Shown here piece by piece: positions 17,267 through 25,307 of a stretch of DNA of 64,000 nucleotides. This stretch comes from Sulfurimonas sp. (lineage in GTDB: Bacteria; Campylobacterota; Campylobacteria; Campylobacterales; Sulfurimonadaceae). Where the stretch lies: NCBI RefSeq assembly GCF_028714655.1, contig NZ_JAQTLY010000001.1:223562-287561 (forward strand). Reading direction: 5' to 3'. The notes under the pieces are model-generated. The model worked only from the letters and a program-made list of their open reading frames with translations, had not been told where the DNA came from and made no database searches. Each line of letters begins with the position of its first letter. Within the stretch, counting starts at the first letter, position 1. The position numbers were made by a program, and so were the translations under genes.

Positions 17267-19162
17267 CTATTTAGACTCTTTGAGCATACTGTCTAAGAGG
17301 TTAAACAGCTCTGAAGAAGCATTTTCCATAGCATCGAAATTGTTTATAATTACGCTATCGTTTGCGAGTGTATCTTCTTGCGGATTTTTACTTAAAAATA
17401 GAAGATTTTGGTTTGCATTTTTGTGAACCACTTCATGCGGAGTAGCTATTCTTGCGTATGATGAAGTTTCATTAAATCTTCTTTTCCCTTCTCCTTCATA
17501 CCAAACACCTAAATCGCACTGATGAGTATTTTGCTGTTCAAACATTTTTAGTGATATTATGGAGTTGTAAACACGAGATTTATAGAGTATATGCTCAAGT
17601 TTTGCAAGAACTATAAAGATGCTGTTTTCCATTGCGTATGAGTAGTTAACCATTTTTGAAGAGTTATCGCTTAATTCGATAAGAGTATCTTCAAATCCGC
17701 TTATCTTTTGCGTTGAACCTTCTACCGTGCTTTTCATAATATCGGAACTTGTCTGAATCTCACTCATATCTTGTTGAAGAGATTTGATAGAGATAGATAT
17801 TTCACCGGTTGCTTTATGCGTTCTCTCGGCAAGCTTTCTTACTTCATCCGCAACAACGGCAAATCCTCTTCCGTGTTCTCCTGCACGCGCAGCTTCAATT
17901 GCCGCATTTAGTGCAAGAAGATTTGTCTGATCCGCAATATCCGTGATAAGCTGTATAACGGATGTAATCTCGTTTGCCTGATTTGCTATCTCGCTTATGC
18001 TATTATTATTTATGCTAACTTGTTCGTTTAGTGCATTTAGCTCATTTACGATTTCAGTTATATCGTTGCGGGAGTTGTTTGCCGACTCTGAAGACTCTTT
18101 TGTCGCATTCGTAATTGTTTTTAAGTCGTTTATATTTGCGCTTAAATCGGAGATAATTAAAGAGAGAGATTCCGTAACACCTACGCTTCTTGTGCTGATT
18201 TTTGAGTTAAAGACATCCCTTTGTGCTTTGGCATTTTGTTCTTTCATAAACTCTATACTCTGTTTTACGCTCTCTATAGCTTTGACGAATTCTCCGTCCA
18301 TTCCGTTGGAGGAGATTTGATGGGTAAATATACCCTTTGACGCATCGGTAATAGCAGTGTTTATCTCATTTATCAAATCTTCCGTATGATTTATGAGTTG
18401 AGAAAGAGCTCTGCCCATAATTCCAAGCTCCGTCTCATCGTTTAGGGTGCTTGATTTATGGCTAAAATCACCTTTTGCCACATAAGTGATGAGGGATGTA
18501 AACTGATTGATTCCCGTCGTTATAGATTTTCTGATGATTGTCGCTAAAATAAGTACGACAATCCCGATTGTTATACCAACAATGAGAGCTAAATATTTGA
18601 AAAAATTTATTTCAGACCCAAGATTTGTTGAGTCTTTTTCCAGCTCTTTTGATTTTAAATCAACCAGTTTTTTAAACGAATCTCTTGATGCATTTGCAAA
18701 CGGAGTCAGCTCTTTTGAGTAGTTGCCGTATATTTCGTCTTTGTTGTTTTTGATTGCTTGCGGATTGATTGATTTCATCATTTTTAAAGTACTGTTTAAA
18801 AAGAGCATTGTTGAGTTTTTAGCTTCGCTTACCATATTAAACGACGGATCATTTTTCATAAGAGTCTCTAGCGAATTAAAATGATCTTCAATCTTTTTAA
18901 TCGTACCTTCAAGGTTTGCTATATTTTTATCATAATCGCCGCCAAGCATAATATCTCTTGATAGTCTGCTTGTGTAGTTGAGATTTTTCTCTATCTCAAG
19001 GGTTGTCAAACCGCCTATCATAGAACTCTTATGCAGGCGGTTATAGTTTGACTCGATATGATTCATTGTTAAAAATATAGAGACGGCAGCAACAAAAAAT
19101 GAGAGCGTTATCATACCTACAAGGTAATTCATTTTTTTGTGGATAGTTAGATTTTGAAACAT
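17267..19162 (-). CDS. Methyl-accepting chemotaxis protein with C-terminal CZB domain
   Basis: The protein is 631 aa. Membrane helix 1 is at about 11-33, the periplasmic four-helix-bundle-like region at 34-187 and helix 2 at 188-210, then HAMP, and a signalling domain with the hairpin tip [20 protein letters not shown] followed by [18 protein letters not shown]. Residues about 540-600 form a CZB zinc-binding domain ([11 protein letters not shown] with later conserved His residues in [11 protein letters not shown]). CZB receptors sense zinc or zinc-reactive oxidants such as hypochlorite in Helicobacter relatives. It would signal to the CheV/CheAY/CheW set at 47-51 kb. Confidence 0.9.
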   Translation of the reverse strand: MFQNLTIHKKMNYLVGMITLSFFVAAVSIFLTMNHIESNYNRLHKSSMIGGLTTLEIEKNLNYTSRLSRDIMLGGDYDKNIANLEGTIKKIEDHFNSLETLMKNDPSFNMVSEAKNSTMLFLNSTLKMMKSINPQAIKNNKDEIYGNYSKELTPFANASRDSFKKLVDLKSKELEKDSTNLGSEINFFKYLALIVGITIGIVVLILATIIRKSITTGINQFTSLITYVAKGDFSHKSSTLNDETELGIMGRALSQLINHTEDLINEINTAITDASKGIFTHQISSNGMDGEFVKAIESVKQSIEFMKEQNAKAQRDVFNSKISTRSVGVTESLSLIISDLSANINDLKTITNATKESSESANNSRNDITEIVNELNALNEQVSINNNSISEIANQANEITSVIQLITDIADQTNLLALNAAIEAARAGEHGRGFAVVADEVRKLAERTHKATGEISISIKSLQQDMSEIQTSSDIMKSTVEGSTQKISGFEDTLIELSDNSSKMVNYSYAMENSIFIVLAKLEHILYKSRVYNSIISLKMFEQQNTHQCDLGVWYEGEGKRRFNETSSYARIATPHEVVHKNANQNLLFLSKNPQEDTLANDSVIINNFDAMENASSELFNLLDSMLKESK

Positions 19163-19248
19163 TAAAATACCTTATATAAAAAAGTGCAATAATATTATCA
19201 CAATTTAGATGTTTTTTTTTTAAAATTACTCTAAATTGTAAAATTTTT

Positions 19249-19575
19249 TTACAGATACATAAATTGAGAGAGTAAAATAATCACAACAACCAAGCTAAAT
19301 GGAAAAAAGTGACTCTTAAAAACCCATGGGTTTATTTTAAACAGTTTTTGATTTATGCCTCTTAACCCTAGCCATGAACCCAAAAAAGCTTTAAAAAGCA
19401 GAAGTGTTTGAAAGTATGAGAGCATACCGTTTTCTATTTCCCCAAAAATTTGAGAGATTAGGTAGAGTCCGCTTGCAACCGCAACCATAAGAGCATACGG
19501 AACTACTTTTCTGACATGCATCATAATAGCTTCTCTTGCTTTTTTATGCTCTTCATCATTTAGGGTTTGATTCAT
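19249..19575 (-). CDS. Small integral membrane protein, N-terminus possibly frameshifted
   Basis: From the ATG at 19575 it is 108 aa with three hydrophobic helices (ALMVAVASGLYLISQIF, YFQTLLLFKAFLGSWLGL, FFPFSLVVVIILLSQFMYL). The frame stays open upstream to 19665 and encodes IFSVFIYGGFLFVDVLFL, a fourth helix directly continuous with the rest, but no ATG, GTG or TTG precedes it. An ATG with an AAGGAT site lies at 19670-19668 one base out of frame. So the true gene probably started there and a one-base change separates start from body, or an unusual start is used. No family is assigned. Confidence 0.6.
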   Translation of the reverse strand: MNQTLNDEEHKKAREAIMMHVRKVVPYALMVAVASGLYLISQIFGEIENGMLSYFQTLLLFKAFLGSWLGLRGINQKLFKINPWVFKSHFFPFSLVVVIILLSQFMYL

Positions 19576-19801
19576 TTTAGATAAAAAGAGGACATCTACA
19601 AATAAAAATCCGCCGTATATAAAAACCGAGAATATATGAATGGTGTGAATTAAAGTGTAAGTGATGACATATCCTTTTTTTTATGAATTTTAACATATAA
19701 CATGGTTAACATTTTTGTTTTATATCAAATAACCGTATATTTAGACTTTTTAGATAAAATCACAAGCTAAATACCAAAATTTAATACAAAGAATAAATAG
19801 T

Positions 19802-20419
19802 ATGCAAAATACAAAAGCAAGATCGAATATTTACGCACTCATATCTCGTGTTTTACTTCAAGAGTTGGATGAAGATATGCTAAATGTAATCAAAAACGAT
19901 GAGAATATTTTGGATTTCTTCCCGACTTTAAAGGAGTGGGAGCTTTTTGATAAAGAGAGCAATAGCAAACTCTTAGAAGAGCATCTTAATCCTGATTTTG
20001 TAAATTTATCACTCTTGCATCTTATCCCTTATGAGACATTTTACACAAGAGAAGATCAAAAGATTGAAACCGGCGGAGCAAATCCTGTAACCGATATGTA
20101 CAGTGCATATAATTTTATGGTTGATTATGAAGCTGCCCGTACGGTATCTTCTGATCATATCGGCATTGAGTTGGAGTTTATGCACCATTTGGCGGAAGCT
20201 GAATTAAAAGCGCTTGAAGATGATAACATTGAAGCGGTAATCGAACTTAGAAAAGTTCAACAAGAGTTTTTAAACAAACATCTTCTAAGGTGGGCGCCTA
20301 TGTACCTTATAAATGCAAAATATGAAGCTAGAACACCGCTTTATTACGATGTTGCCGATATGGCTTTGGAGTTTATATTAAGCGACAACGAATATCTTGC
20401 CAAAGAGCTAAGTGCGTAG
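19802..20419 (+). CDS. TorD/DmsD-family molybdoenzyme chaperone
   Basis: This 205-aa all-helical protein contains the family signature LIPYETFYTREDQ (from about residue 76) and EFMHHLAEAELKALE, with later FLNKHLLRWAP. Such chaperones bind the twin-arginine leader of a molybdenum or tungsten enzyme and hold it until the cofactor is inserted. The next gene begins immediately after its stop codon. The client is not in this block; a formate dehydrogenase outside the window is likely. NapA at 63 kb is an alternative client but usually uses NapD. Confidence 0.85.
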   Translation: MQNTKARSNIYALISRVLLQELDEDMLNVIKNDENILDFFPTLKEWELFDKESNSKLLEEHLNPDFVNLSLLHLIPYETFYTREDQKIETGGANPVTDMYSAYNFMVDYEAARTVSSDHIGIELEFMHHLAEAELKALEDDNIEAVIELRKVQQEFLNKHLLRWAPMYLINAKYEARTPLYYDVADMALEFILSDNEYLAKELSA

Positions 20420-21526
20420 ATGATACAGCTTAAAGCCAGCCGTTGTGTTCGTTTGCTTTCAAAGGAGAGCGAGTGCAACAGATGTGAAGTTATCTGCCCG
20501 ACCGAGGCAATAGTCATAGCAAACAATCCTCTTCCCGCAATCAATTTTTCAATATGTGTGGGATGTGGTGCCTGCGATGCTCTCTGCCCGAATGAAGCAC
20601 TCTCTTTGGATGAATTTAATCCGACGGATTTCTTCTTCAACTTTATGCAAGAGAGTGAGAATCTTATCTCATGCAGAAAAAATGTACCTTGCATTGCAGC
20701 GTTAAATATTGAAAACATTATCTCAATCGCTCTTCTTAAAAAAGAGACGGTTTTTGATATGGGGCATTGTAACGAGTGCAGCATTGCACATAAATGCAAA
20801 CCGCAGATTGAGAGAAACTATGAAGAGGCTTCATATATGCTCCAAGCTATGATGAGCGATTCCATCATAAAGCTTGAAAATGTAAAGTATGAAGAGCCAA
20901 AAGAGATTAAAGAGAGCAGCAGAAGAGAATTTTTCAGCAAAGTAAATTTGGCAAATGTCGCTAAAACAAAATTGCAGTTTGAAAAAGAGGTTCAAAAAGC
21001 GACAGACGAATTGGTAGAACATACGCTGCAAAACAGTGATATCGCACTCTTAAAACAAAAGCGCATAACGGATAGAAGAAAGCTTTTTTTTACGGCAATC
21101 AGACGCACGAAGAAACCGTCGCAGTTTCATATAGTAGAAGCGGATGAGATGACATTTACATCTATGAAACTGCTTGACGGCGATAAATGCACCGCCTGTC
21201 AGATGTGCTATAGAGTTTGCCCTAGCGGCGCGCTTACTTCGGATATCAAAAACTCTAAAATAGATTTTGATCCGTTTTTATGTATAAAGTGCAATACTTG
21301 TCACGATGTTTGCGAGAGCGATGCGATTACGCTATCTCCGACTTATAATGTAAAAGAGTTTTTTGAGCCTGAGGTTCATAATCTTATAAAATTCAGTGTA
21401 AGAAGATGTGACGAGTGCAGCGTGATTTTTAGCTCAAACTCAAACGATAGACTCTGCTACAGATGTAAAGCAGAAGATGAAGAAGCAAAAGAACTTTGGG
21501 GTATAAAAGGGGATAGTAGCATATGA
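20420..21526 (+). CDS. Multi-cluster 4Fe-4S ferredoxin-like protein
   Basis: The protein is 368 aa. Cysteine motifs are CNRCEVICPTEAI (about 15-27), CVGCGACDALCPNEAL (about 46-61), CNECSIAHKC (about 117-126), CTACQMCYRVCPSGAL and CIKCNTCHDVCESDAI (about 255-300), and a C-terminal CDECSVIF...RLCYRC pair that may bind zinc. Four ferredoxin-type clusters are likely. No signal peptide is seen, so it is cytoplasmic. It is packed between the TorD-like and dehydrogenase-like genes (4-base overlap downstream). A role in formate dehydrogenase maturation or electron transfer is inferred from context. Confidence 0.85.
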   Translation: MIQLKASRCVRLLSKESECNRCEVICPTEAIVIANNPLPAINFSICVGCGACDALCPNEALSLDEFNPTDFFFNFMQESENLISCRKNVPCIAALNIENIISIALLKKETVFDMGHCNECSIAHKCKPQIERNYEEASYMLQAMMSDSIIKLENVKYEEPKEIKESSRREFFSKVNLANVAKTKLQFEKEVQKATDELVEHTLQNSDIALLKQKRITDRRKLFFTAIRRTKKPSQFHIVEADEMTFTSMKLLDGDKCTACQMCYRVCPSGALTSDIKNSKIDFDPFLCIKCNTCHDVCESDAITLSPTYNVKEFFEPEVHNLIKFSVRRCDECSVIFSSNSNDRLCYRCKAEDEEAKELWGIKGDSSI

Positions 21527-22320
21527 TGAACAACGGCAATGAGATATCTCACCACACGAAGCTTTACGGTTTTATAGGCGAGAGTGCAGGGCAGAGCAGT
21601 ATGTCTGCAACGCTGAACAGGCTTTTTAAAGCAAACAATAAAGATGCGATGATGATTCCTATGAACATACGCGAAGATGATTTTTACTTTACCGCGATAA
21701 ATATGAAAAAGTCGCATGTAAACGGTGCGCTAATCTCGGGCGAATATGTAAAAAATATGGTAGAGATTTTAGATGATTCATCGGAAGTCGTTAAAATGTC
21801 GGGTATGTGCGATATCGTCTTAAGAGAGGGGCAAAAGTTGATAGGCGATGTAGTTACGCCGCTTGCTATGATAAAGTTTTTAAAAAACAGAGGCGTAAAA
21901 AAAGTAGCTCTTATCGGAACGGGCGCTTATGCCAAAGCATTTTGCTGCCTTGCAGATGGTTTTGAGATAAGTTATTTTTATGATGATTTAGAGAAATTAA
22001 TGAGGTTTACCGTTGATATGAAAGTAGACAATGCAGATATCAACCGTATAGCCGAGGGTATGGATGTAGATTTTTCTGCGTATGATACGGTTGTCGATTT
22101 TTCAGATTTGGATACCTTAGGCATGGTAAAAAGACTTGGCGGTATAAATTTGGATATGAAGAGCAAAAATGAGTTCTCATCCCTTAAAGCAAGAGCATAT
22201 GAACTCGGAGCCGTTTATGGCAGTTTTGATGATATGTTAGATGAGTTAAGCGGTGAAGTTTTTGGGTTTTTAAAAGAGAAAAAACACCTAGAATATGATA
22301 AAAGCGATATGAGGTTTTAA
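21523..22320 (+). CDS. Shikimate-dehydrogenase-like protein
   Basis: The protein is 265 aa. The N-terminal part (LYGFIGESAGQSSMSATLNRLF, MMIPMNI, VNGALISGEYVKNMVEILD) follows the substrate domain of shikimate dehydrogenase, and VKKVALIGTGAYAKAF is the NAD(P)-binding loop. The catalytic Lys of true AroE (in NVTxPxK) is not present at the expected site, so a biosynthetic role is doubtful. Similar genes occur next to formate dehydrogenase genes in Campylobacterota. Overlap with the ferredoxin gene suggests one transcript. Confidence 0.7.
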   Translation: MMNNGNEISHHTKLYGFIGESAGQSSMSATLNRLFKANNKDAMMIPMNIREDDFYFTAINMKKSHVNGALISGEYVKNMVEILDDSSEVVKMSGMCDIVLREGQKLIGDVVTPLAMIKFLKNRGVKKVALIGTGAYAKAFCCLADGFEISYFYDDLEKLMRFTVDMKVDNADINRIAEGMDVDFSAYDTVVDFSDLDTLGMVKRLGGINLDMKSKNEFSSLKARAYELGAVYGSFDDMLDELSGEVFGFLKEKKHLEYDKSDMRF

Positions 22321-22331
22321 TTTATGTTATG

Positions 22332-22411
22332 CACAAATAGGAACAAAGTCCCTATTTGTGGCAGGGACACAAGTGTCCCTGCAACCCCCTAAAGCTACCC
22401 GCATATGCGGG
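22332..22411 (-). repeat. Family B three-hairpin element, copy 2
   Basis: This copy is inverted relative to copy 1. Stem 2 is CACAAATAGG/CCTATTTGTG (22332-22360), the central stem GGGACA/TGTCCC, the constant block reads CCCCCTAAAGCTA on the plus strand, and stem 1 is the perfect CCCGCATATGCGGG (22398-22411). Confidence 0.75.
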
Positions 22412-22455
22412 AGAGTAAGAGGTCAAATTTTAATTCAAATTAAGGAATATATAGT

Positions 22456-22950
22456 ATGAACCAACATGATTTAAGTGATTTAAGAGCAGAGTTTGATAAG
22501 TTTGTAAAAAACAGTTGTTCGACCGACGATTGCAATACTAATGACGGCGGAGATAAAGAGGATGAAGAGCCTGTTCCTCAGTTTGTGGATGCACTTAAGA
22601 GCAAGCTTTTAGCGCCAGCAATCAGCGGAGTTTATCTCTCAAGACTCGATATAAAGCGAATTGCAGAGAGCATCGGCGAATCTCTGCCTATAAAAGAGAG
22701 AGCAAATATGGTTAAAGCTCTTTTTAGACATACAACAAAAAAAGAGTATTTAGAAGAAGCTTTCGGTGAAATAAACAAACATATAAACGGTCGTATTTTA
22801 ATTTATCAAGAGCTTGGTGAAGCATTTCCGGCTTCTAAATCAATCTTTGACGATTATACCGACAAAGCTAAAAAAACTATGAAGATGTTTGAGCAGATTA
22901 TAGAGGATTTTGAGGAGATAGAGCCATCAGAAGACCCTCTCTTCATTTGA
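22456..22950 (+). CDS. Hypothetical acidic protein downstream of the TorD block
   Basis: The protein is 164 aa, strongly acidic at both ends (GGDKEDEEPVPQF near residue 35; IIEDFEEIEPSED at the C-terminus) and helical between. A CSTDDC pair lies near residue 21. There is no signal peptide or known domain. It has its own AAGGAAT site before the ATG. It may belong to the same maturation set, but a repeat element separates it from those genes. Confidence 0.65.
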   Translation: MNQHDLSDLRAEFDKFVKNSCSTDDCNTNDGGDKEDEEPVPQFVDALKSKLLAPAISGVYLSRLDIKRIAESIGESLPIKERANMVKALFRHTTKKEYLEEAFGEINKHINGRILIYQELGEAFPASKSIFDDYTDKAKKTMKMFEQIIEDFEEIEPSEDPLFI

Positions 22951-22971
22951 TTTTTTTGCGTAAGTAACTAG

Positions 22972-23068
22972 AATTAAAATAGCAACGCATTTTCTGCGTT
23001 GTTGCGTTCGTCAGATACTACAGTATCCTTCCTCACACACGCCTTGAAACTGCATCACTCTTTTAATT
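22972..23068 (+). repeat. Family C 97-bp element, copy 1
   Basis: Ends are AATTAAAA and TTTTAATT, inverted to each other. Inside are a CAACGCA/TGCGTTG stem, a GATACT/AGTATC stem, and the constant TTCCTC, CACGCCTTG and TGCATCACTC. Copy 2 at 30084-30180 is exactly the same length, and its second stem is CATACT/AGTATG, so the pairing is kept while a base changes on each side. Confidence 0.75.
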
Positions 23069-23084
23069 CACTCAAAAATTATTA

Positions 23085-23126
23085 AGATTGCCGCGTTTGT
23101 CATTGCGAGCGAAGCGCGGCAATCTC
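23085..23126. repeat. Family D palindrome, short copy
   Basis: AGATTGCCGCG (23085-23095) pairs with CGCGGCAATCT (23115-23125). A looser copy of the family follows to about 23167. Confidence 0.65.
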
Positions 23127-23206
23127 TCTATCCAATACTGCCGCGTCACTCCGTTTCTTGCAGTGACTCTCTTTCATAAAACAATCAGATAAAAAAATAT
23201 TTTAGT

Positions 23207-23212
23207 TATAAT
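23207..23212 (+). promoter_or_regulatory. Probable -10 of the Ibs-like toxin transcript
   Basis: A perfect TATAAT places the transcription start near 23220, giving a leader of about 78 bases before the 18-codon frame. No good -35 is seen. Confidence 0.55.
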
Positions 23213-23297
23213 TTCAGTTCTAGTCGGCGGTTATGATGTTTTGATTGTATTGTGAGGTGTAAGGTGGGACAGGGTCAGCCTTTAACAAGGAGTAACA

Positions 23298-23354
23298 ATG
23301 CGTCTCATCGTAATTGTTATGATTGTTTTGCTTTTGGCAGAACGATTATATTAA
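23298..23354 (+). CDS. Ibs-like hydrophobic toxic peptide (type I toxin candidate)
   Basis: The 18-residue peptide MRLIVIVMIVLLLAERLY is one hydrophobic helix with a basic N-terminus. It closely resembles E. coli Ibs toxins as I recall them (IbsC is MMRLVIILIVLLLISFSAY), which insert in the inner membrane and are silenced by antisense Sib RNAs. An excellent AAGGAG lies 6 bases before the ATG. The frame sits in a short unit with TATAAT upstream (23207), a hairpin terminator downstream (23361), and an antisense promoter beyond it. TGGGACA near the mRNA start (from 23264) can pair with TGTCCCA near its end (from 23384), the kind of end-to-end pairing known in other type I toxin mRNAs. Function is inferred, not shown. 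Confidence 0.65.
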   Translation: MRLIVIVMIVLLLAERLY

Positions 23355-23360
23355 AAGCTT

Positions 23361-23382
23361 ATAGAGAGTTCCCGCTCTCTAT
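23361..23382 (+). terminator. Hairpin terminator of the toxin transcript
   Basis: ATAGAGAG (23361-23368) pairs with CTCTCTAT (23375-23382) around TTCCCG, followed by TTTGT. It is symmetric, so it would also form as a 5-prime hairpin in the proposed antisense RNA. Confidence 0.6.
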
Positions 23383-23463
23383 TTGTCCCAACTAGTAAAA
23401 TTATAACACAGAAATTTAAACTTTAGTGTGTAATTTTTAATTCGCTCGGCACAATTTAAAACT

Positions 23464-23970
23464 TTAGATTAAGTTTTGAAACTGCAAGTATCCCTGCCAA
23501 ATAAGAGCACTTAAAATTCCCGCTGCAAAACCTGCAACGATATCATCTGCCATAACACCGACTCCGCCTTTGGCTTCACGGTCAAGTCTTCCTATAATAG
23601 AGGGTTTTTTTATGTCGAAATATCTAAAAAGCGCAAAAGAGAGTAAGCTTTGAACTAAAAAACCGTTTTGAAAATCGGTTACTTCGCTTAAACTTACGCT
23701 TATCGCCGGTGCAACGCTTAGCGCAAACCACATTCCGGCTAGTTCGTCTATAACTATTCGGTTATCGTCGTGTATGCCGCTTGAGGCTTCATATTTGTTT
23801 ATCTCGCGGATTGCTATTATTGAGATCAAAAGTGTTGCTAAAAATAGAGTTTGTGCATCAAAATAGATAAGTATCAACATTCCAAGAGGAAGCGAAACAA
23901 GAGTTCCGACAGTTCCGGGAGCTTTTGGAGTTAGTCCGCTGTAACCTAGCGTTATAAAAAACCAGTTCAT
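23464..23970 (-). CDS. pgpA: Phosphatidylglycerophosphatase A
   Basis: This 168-aa membrane protein of the PgpA family dephosphorylates phosphatidylglycerol phosphate in phospholipid synthesis. It shows the family start TLGYSGLTPKAPGTVGTLVSLP, the DDNRIVIDELAGMW motif with acidic residues that bind the metal, and GGVGVMADDIVAGFAAGI near the end. There are about four hydrophobic segments. It is last in the order ispDF-regulator-sat-pgpA, which matches Campylobacter jejuni Cj1607-Cj1610. Confidence 0.92.
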   Translation of the reverse strand: MNWFFITLGYSGLTPKAPGTVGTLVSLPLGMLILIYFDAQTLFLATLLISIIAIREINKYEASSGIHDDNRIVIDELAGMWFALSVAPAISVSLSEVTDFQNGFLVQSLLSFALFRYFDIKKPSIIGRLDREAKGGVGVMADDIVAGFAAGILSALIWQGYLQFQNLI

Positions 23971-23993
23971 TTATTTCCTTGTTGTAAAAATAG

Positions 23994-24118
23994 AAGATGA
24001 TAACTTTGTAAACGGTTCTAAAAATCAAAAAGATAAAACAGGATGTTTTATCGATTTTTAGCCTCGGAAAAATTACACGGATGTAATTTTGAGAATGAGT
24101 TTACAGAGTTTTCATCTT
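23994..24118. repeat. Multi-branched palindrome between pgpA and sat
   Basis: The outer arms, 23994-24013 and 24099-24118 (starting AAGATGATAACTTTGTAAAC), pair over 20 bases with two mismatches. Inside are GATAAAACA/TGTTTTATC (24032-24053) and AAAATTACA/TGTAATTTT (24069-24090). The set would fold as a stem with two side hairpins in RNA. It fills the gap between the sat stop codon and the pgpA start. Confidence 0.65.
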
Positions 24119-25307
24119 ATGTAAGTGATGTTGTTTGATAAAGTTTCATCAACTCTAAGTAAAAATCATTCTCCGTATGCTCTTCTAAAAGCCCCTCAAT
24201 CGGTAGGACATCGTAGTAGAGTCTTTCAAGATTTTTAAATCTATTAGGATGGAGTTTTGATAAAATAACAGCTGAAATCTCTTTTCTCATAAGTATCGTA
24301 GGCGGCAAAATACCAAGCTCTAAAAGTTCTAAAATAGAACTTGAATGATAAGATATCTGATGATGCTGCCCGTGAGGACAGGTGTTTTTGCTAACAAGCG
24401 TCGTACATTTATCGCAATAGACATATTCGCTCGTAACGGCAATTTCTATATCTATTCCGACTACTTTATCAATAATGGATTTGTTTGAATTACAGTCGTA
24501 AAACATACCTAAACCTGCATGGTTTCGCCCGATGGTAAGTTTATCGCAACCGTAATTTTTTGCAACGACGGCGTCAATAATTATCTCGTTGTATCCGGCA
24601 AAAAGATAGCTGTTTTCAAGAGGTACGATAACTACATGGTTTTTTGTTAAAAAATTGTTTATAAAAAAATCAAGCGCCTTTTTTCTTATCTCGTATGATA
24701 GATTTGATTCCGTATACGGTTTTAGCAAAAAGATAACAAGCAGATCCGTATTTTCGAGCGTTTGGCGGATCAGTTTTTCATGAGCGCGATGCAGGGGATT
24801 TGCTCCCATTACAAGTGCAGTCGTATGTTTTGCGTCAATAAGATTTTTTGCATCCGAGATAATTTGCTTGTTCATATTGCTTGATTTGTTTAATAGCGTA
24901 TATTCGCCGCTTACTGCCAATGAACCGATTCGCTTTAGCGTTGCCATAACACCGGGATGAGAGATGTCATCGGTTCCGTAAATTTGTCTTATCCTTTGAT
25001 TTGGATCTATGTTAAAAACTTCATCAACGGTTAAAGTAGCAAAAGGCTCTTTCTCAAAAAGAATCGTAATCTCTTCACCCTTTTTAAGAGAGTCCAATAC
25101 TTCTAAATTTCTTTTTCCCGACGGCGCCAAGATGAAAGGAAATGGAAAAGACTTTCCGTCAATAAGTCCTGTTTCTAGGACGCTTTTACTCTGCTCTTCA
25201 TTCATAAGCGATGTAACGGGAGAGAGTAAACCGTCTTTTAAAAGTTCAAGTGCCGATGCCGCTTCTTTATCTATAAGAAGAGTTTTATTTTTTCTTAACA
25301 ATGTCAT
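24117..25307 (-). CDS. sat: Sulfate adenylyltransferase (ATP sulfurylase)
   Basis: The 396-aa enzyme catalyses ATP + sulfate = APS + diphosphate. The PUA-like N-terminal domain holds SPVTSLMNE and FPFPFILAPS. The catalytic part has MGANPLHRAHE (the HxxH-type nucleotide site) and the GRNHAGLGMFYD loop. A CDKC...CPHGQHH cluster near residue 300 is the zinc or structural motif of this family, and RKEISAVIL closes the C-terminal lobe. In sulfur oxidisers it can run in reverse to make ATP from APS; the direction here cannot be read from sequence. It overlaps the regulator gene by 23 bases. Confidence 0.93.
   Translation of the reverse strand: MTLLRKNKTLLIDKEAASALELLKDGLLSPVTSLMNEEQSKSVLETGLIDGKSFPFPFILAPSGKRNLEVLDSLKKGEEITILFEKEPFATLTVDEVFNIDPNQRIRQIYGTDDISHPGVMATLKRIGSLAVSGEYTLLNKSSNMNKQIISDAKNLIDAKHTTALVMGANPLHRAHEKLIRQTLENTDLLVIFLLKPYTESNLSYEIRKKALDFFINNFLTKNHVVIVPLENSYLFAGYNEIIIDAVVAKNYGCDKLTIGRNHAGLGMFYDCNSNKSIIDKVVGIDIEIAVTSEYVYCDKCTTLVSKNTCPHGQHHQISYHSSSILELLELGILPPTILMRKEISAVILSKLHPNRFKNLERLYYDVLPIEGLLEEHTENDFYLELMKLYQTTSLT

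Larger units (their letters stand above)
23240..23393 (-). ncRNA. Proposed antisense RNA to the Ibs-like toxin
   Basis: On the minus strand TGTTATAAT (an extended -10, TATAAT at 23405-23400) predicts a start near 23393. The RNA would cover the terminator hairpin, the whole toxin frame and its ribosome site, matching the layout of Sib antitoxin RNAs, which span ibs entirely. The 3-prime end given here is a guess; no clear terminator was found. Confidence 0.45.

Noticed and set aside
23298..23354. Leader peptide of an attenuator
   Set aside because: No biosynthetic gene follows on the plus strand, there are no runs of a regulatory amino acid, and the hydrophobic Ibs-like composition fits a toxin better.
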